A DNA stretch of 9,273 nucleotides. It comes from Chloroflexota bacterium (GTDB lineage: Bacteria; Chloroflexota; Dehalococcoidia; Dehalococcoidales; WRFJ01). Positions 6,429 to 9,273 of this stretch are shown in pieces. Within the stretch, counting starts at the first letter, position 1. Every line of letters starts with the position of its first letter. The DNA lies in assembly GCA_009778865.1 (NCBI GenBank), contig WRFJ01000026.1:1-9273 (forward strand), read 5' to 3'. Both the position numbers and the translations under genes were made by a program. The notes beneath the pieces were generated by a model, which searched no databases, was not told the DNA's origin, and worked only from the letters and a program-made list of their open reading frames with translations.

Positions 6429-6435
6429 CTAACAA

Positions 6436-8484
6436 ATGGCTACTTTTACTCCTGATACCGTGCGCAATGTTGCCATCTTATCGCATAGTGGCGCTGGCAA
6501 AACTACTGTGGCAGAAGCAGCCCTTTTTACCGCCGGCGTTACCGATCGCATAGGCAAAGTAGATGACGGCACTACTGTATCTGACTACGATACTGATGAA
6601 ATAAAAAGAAAGATCAGCATCAATCTTACCTCTCTGCCTTTGGTATGGAAAGACACTAAAATAAATATATTGGACGCTCCCGGCTATTTTGATTTTGTCG
6701 GCGAAGCTAAAGCTGCCGTACGTGTAGCCGCCTGCGGCATTATAATTATCAATGCCACTTCCGGACCTGAAGTAGGCACTGAGATGGCTTGGCGTTATTG
6801 CGATGAACGTAATCTGCCACGTGCTATTTTTATCAATAAAATGGACCGCGAAAATATAAACTTTGATGCCTTAATAAACAAAATACGTGATAAGTTTGGC
6901 TCTAAATGTGTGCCGGTGCAGATACCTATAGGTGCCAGCGATAATTTCCGCGGTATAGTCAATTTAACCAGTCTTAAAGCTTACGCCGGTTCTCCGGAAA
7001 AAGAAATAGCCATGCCGGCCGAATGTTCGGCGGAAGTAGATAAATGGCGTGAAAAGCTGGTGGAAGCTGCCGTAGAGAGCGTAGACAGTCTGGTAGAAAA
7101 ATATTTAAGCGGTGAAGAATTAAGCCATGAAGAAATAGCCCAAGGTCTTAAAAAGGCCATTTTAGATGGTGCAGTATATCCAATTTACATCGGCTCGGCT
7201 TTAAAAAACATTGGCATTGCCTCTTTGCTGGATGCTATTGTGGAAGACACACCTTCATTGGGAACCAAAGGTTTTCATTTAAACGGGCAGCATATATATC
7301 CCAAAGCCGATGGCAAGGTAACTGCTTTGGTTTTTAAGACCACCGCCGATCCCTATGTGGGCAAATTAACTTATTTTCGTGTCTACAATGGCACTTTAAA
7401 ATCCAATTCTTCTATACGTAACCAAGCTAAAGGTGTAGACGAACGCATTGGCCAGTTATTATCTATACGCGGTAAAACACAAACTCCGGTAGATGAAGTA
7501 GTAGCCGGAGATATCGGCGCAGTAGCCAAATTAAGTGCGACCGCCACTTGTGATGTTTTAGGCGAAGGCAGTTTAGATGGTATCAGTTACCCGTCACCAG
7601 TTTTTAATGCCGCCGTACACCCTAAAACTAAAGCCGACATGGATAAAATGGGCTCTGCTTTGGCCCGTCTTTCTGAAGAAGATCCTACCATCCGTATCTA
7701 TCGCAATAACGATACCAACGAAACTATTATTAGCGGTATGGGTGACACTCATGTGGAAGTTTCTATAGAACGTGCCAGACGCAAATTCGGTATAGACGTG
7801 GAACTGTCTACTCCTAAAGTATCGTACAAAGAAACTGTTACCGGCAAAGGGAAGGGCGACTATAAACATAAAAAGCAAAGCGGCGGTCACGGTCAATACG
7901 GCCATGTAGTGCTTGAGATTTCCCCCAGAGGACGCGGCGAAGGTATAAACTTTGAAAATAATATAGTCGGTGGAGCTATCCCTAAAAACTATATACCAGC
8001 TGTGGAAAAAGGTTTGCAAGAGTTTTGCATAGAAGGCATTTTGGCCGGCTATCCGGTGGTAGATTTTAACGTAAACCTATATGATGGTTCTTTCCATCCG
8101 GTAGATTCATCGGAAATATGCTTTAAAATTGCCTCTAACCAAGCTCTTAAAAAAGCTATGGCCGATGCCGGGCCTGTATTACTGGAACCTATTATGATGC
8201 TGCAGATTACTATTCCCAATGAATATACCGGCAATATCATAGGCGATTTAAATACTAAACGCGCTCAAATTATCGGCATGAACCCCAGCGGAGATTTAAA
8301 CGTTATCCAAGCTTCAGCACCGCTTGCTGAAGTAAATCGTTATGCTATAGATTTAAAATCTCTGACTCAAGGACGCGGAAGTTTCTCTATGGAGCTGGAA
8401 AGATACGATCAAGTGCCGCATCACATCGCCCAAGGTGTTATTGAAGAAGCACAAAAAGCACGTGAAGCAGCAGCTTCAGCTTAA
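6436..8484 (+). CDS. fusA2: EF-G-like translational GTPase (EF-G-2 / FusA2 type)
   Basis: This 682-residue protein has the full EF-G domain set. The GTPase domain shows the P-loop SHSGAGKTT (16-24), RKISI in switch I (58-62, Ser at the usual Thr), DAPGYFDF in G3 (80-87), NKMD in G4 (134-137) and SAL in G5 (254-256). Domain II spans about 291-375, III about 388-460, IV about 461-580 (GGHGQYGHV, DGSFHPVDSSE) and V the remainder. Tyr84 replaces the catalytic His of canonical DTPGH, which I recall as typical of the EF-G-2 subfamily rather than of EF-G proper or TetM-type protection proteins. Such paralogues bind the ribosome, but their job is not settled. The ATG has AAGGAG at 7 nt. An attenuator-like leader precedes it and a strong terminator follows, so it is probably monocistronic. 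It ends with TAA. Confidence 0.93.
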   Translation: MATFTPDTVRNVAILSHSGAGKTTVAEAALFTAGVTDRIGKVDDGTTVSDYDTDEIKRKISINLTSLPLVWKDTKINILDAPGYFDFVGEAKAAVRVAACGIIIINATSGPEVGTEMAWRYCDERNLPRAIFINKMDRENINFDALINKIRDKFGSKCVPVQIPIGASDNFRGIVNLTSLKAYAGSPEKEIAMPAECSAEVDKWREKLVEAAVESVDSLVEKYLSGEELSHEEIAQGLKKAILDGAVYPIYIGSALKNIGIASLLDAIVEDTPSLGTKGFHLNGQHIYPKADGKVTALVFKTTADPYVGKLTYFRVYNGTLKSNSSIRNQAKGVDERIGQLLSIRGKTQTPVDEVVAGDIGAVAKLSATATCDVLGEGSLDGISYPSPVFNAAVHPKTKADMDKMGSALARLSEEDPTIRIYRNNDTNETIISGMGDTHVEVSIERARRKFGIDVELSTPKVSYKETVTGKGKGDYKHKKQSGGHGQYGHVVLEISPRGRGEGINFENNIVGGAIPKNYIPAVEKGLQEFCIEGILAGYPVVDFNVNLYDGSFHPVDSSEICFKIASNQALKKAMADAGPVLLEPIMMLQITIPNEYTGNIIGDLNTKRAQIIGMNPSGDLNVIQASAPLAEVNRYAIDLKSLTQGRGSFSMELERYDQVPHHIAQGVIEEAQKAREAAASA

Positions 8485-8502
8485 GTTGATTTTCTTATTA
8501 GT

Positions 8503-8539
8503 TTTAAAAGGCGGCTTCAAACCAGAGCCGCCTTTTAAA
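8503..8539. terminator. Bidirectional intrinsic terminator
   Basis: TTTAAAAGGCGGCT (8503-8516) pairs perfectly over 14 bp with AGCCGCCTTTTAAA (8526-8539) around a 9-nt loop. Each strand reads GGCGGCT or AGCCGCC followed by TTTT, so it can end transcripts of both convergent genes. The prmC stop codon (TAA, 8537-8535) lies inside the right arm. Confidence 0.88.
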
Positions 8540-9273
8540 TTTGTGCCCATACTAATCGTTCTATGCCAGCTAAATCTTTTTCTATACCACTGTCTTTCAC
8601 GTAGGATAAATTTTTATGTAAAATATTTAATACTTCCTGAGCCTGACCGATACCTACTTCTAAAAATACTCCGCCGCCATCTTTTAGATAATATTCTAGT
8701 TGAACAGCCAGTTTTTTAATAAGCTCCAAAGGATCTCCCCCGCAATATAGCGCATTATAAGGTTCAAAACCATCAGTCTGCGCTTGTCCATACGATACAT
8801 AAGGCAGATTAGCAGCTATAACATCTGCTTTTTGACTGCTAATTGACTCAAGCAAATCACTTACCAAAAAATTAACGTTTGATACATTGTTTAAAACAGC
8901 ATTCTCTTCTGCCACCTCTAAAGCCAAAGATGAGATGTCTAGCGCCCGTACTTGAGCTTTTTTGAGTTTTTGGGCTAAGGTTATGGCTATAGCGCCGCTG
9001 CCGGTACCCACATCAAATACTATAAGACTTTCTTGTGTTTCATATAAATCTATTATCTTATCCACTAATAATTCAGTTTCCGGCCTAGGTATCAAAGTGT
9101 TTTTATTGACTTTAAAAGGAAGGCCGTAAAACTCTTGAACCCCCGTTATATAAGCTGATGGCTCGCCTGTTAAACGTCTGGTCACTATTTGCCGCATAAA
9201 AGGCTCTTCGTCTACTTCTTCATCTAAATGCAAATATAATTGGGCAGCCGAATAGTTAAAAAAGAAGCGGGCC
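8535..9273 (-). CDS. prmC: Peptide chain release factor N5-glutamine methyltransferase, N-terminus cut by window edge
   Basis: PrmC methylates the Gln of the GGQ motif in release factors RF1 and RF2, using S-adenosylmethionine. The frame stays open to the right edge (245 residues seen), so the true start is outside; TTG 9233 is not a credible start. Visible features are the end of the helical N-terminal domain (RRLTGEPSAYITG), then EFYGLPF and IPRPETELLVD, the SAM-binding loop VFDVGTGSG, LDIS after the next strand, and NLPYVSYG. The last is the NPPY-type catalytic motif with Leu in place of the first Pro, which I believe also occurs in other PrmC proteins. About 40-50 residues should be missing. 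In many bacteria prmC follows prfA, which would lie beyond the right edge. It converges on the EF-G-like gene and ends with TAA inside the shared terminator. Confidence 0.94.
   Translation of the reverse strand, partial: ARFFFNYSAAQLYLHLDEEVDEEPFMRQIVTRRLTGEPSAYITGVQEFYGLPFKVNKNTLIPRPETELLVDKIIDLYETQESLIVFDVGTGSGAIAITLAQKLKKAQVRALDISSLALEVAEENAVLNNVSNVNFLVSDLLESISSQKADVIAANLPYVSYGQAQTDGFEPYNALYCGGDPLELIKKLAVQLEYYLKDGGGVFLEVGIGQAQEVLNILHKNLSYVKDSGIEKDLAGIERLVWAQI

Larger units (their letters stand above)
6152..6435 (+). promoter_or_regulatory. Structured leader of the EF-G-like gene: probable transcription attenuator
   Basis: Between the promoter candidate and the GTPase gene lie, in order: an 8-bp hairpin TAAGACTA (6161-6168) with TAGTCTTA (6188-6195); CCTTAT (6203-6208) able to pair with ATAAGG (6234-6239); a 33-codon ORF (6207-6308); GGGG (6238-6241) with CCCC (6254-6257); CGGGC-AAA-GCCCG (6269-6281); a strong intrinsic terminator (6299-6368); and a hairpin just before the Shine-Dalgarno (6389-6419). 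A translated ORF ending inside a terminator, with a duplicated strand upstream, is the architecture of ribosome-mediated attenuation. I checked by eye for T-box, TPP and GEMM-I c-di-GMP riboswitch signatures and found none. The start is inferred from the promoter candidate. Confidence 0.65.

Noticed and set aside
7594..8019. A 141-codon open frame on the minus strand within the EF-G-like gene.
   Set aside because: It lies wholly inside a well-conserved coding gene, has no ribosome binding site that I can see, and its product matches nothing I recognise; it is a shadow frame.
8708..9233. TTG 9233 as the true start of prmC.
   Set aside because: The frame remains open upstream to the window edge and continues prmC-like helical N-terminal sequence, so the start is outside.

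Overview
The window is ordinary bacterial chromosome, AT-rich by eye (I did not compute the GC content), with much ATA for Ile and TTA/TTG for Leu. It carries housekeeping genes around one unusual regulatory stretch. The phylum is uncertain. PcrA motif III (SIYSWRNAD), the EF-G-like GTPase with DAPGY in G3 and the NLPY variant in PrmC remind me of low-GC Chloroflexota (Dehalococcoidia), but this is an impression from memory and a Firmicute-like origin is not excluded.

Layout. 1-711 (+): 3' part of an RCC1-repeat surface protein with a C-terminal membrane anchor, broken by a 2-nt insertion near 149-152. 828-4984 (-): uvrC followed by pcrA/uvrD, 68 nt apart, a probable excision-repair operon. 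5091-5999 (+): a Xer tyrosine recombinase, divergent from uvrC, whose full-length frame has a good Shine-Dalgarno and a TTG start but an in-frame TGA at codon 17, where the family usually has glycine. 6000-6435: 436 nt with no conventional gene but dense in structure: a 13-bp inverted repeat after xer, a promoter-like sequence, a 33-codon leader ORF, a duplicated 12-mer, a strong intrinsic terminator, and a hairpin directly before the next Shine-Dalgarno. 6436-8484 (+): an EF-G-like translational GTPase (fusA2 type). 8503-8539: a bidirectional terminator. 8535 to the right edge (-): prmC, the release-factor glutamine methyltransferase, missing its N-terminus.

How the parts fit. uvrC and pcrA act in the same pathway: UvrC makes the dual incision and UvrD/PcrA-type helicases remove the excised oligonucleotide. 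The EF-G-like gene appears to be controlled by transcription attenuation through a translated leader peptide, the logic described for ribosomal-protection resistance genes such as tet(M). Expression would then respond to slowed or stalled ribosomes. This attenuator and the TGA-interrupted xer gene are the two points most worth following up.
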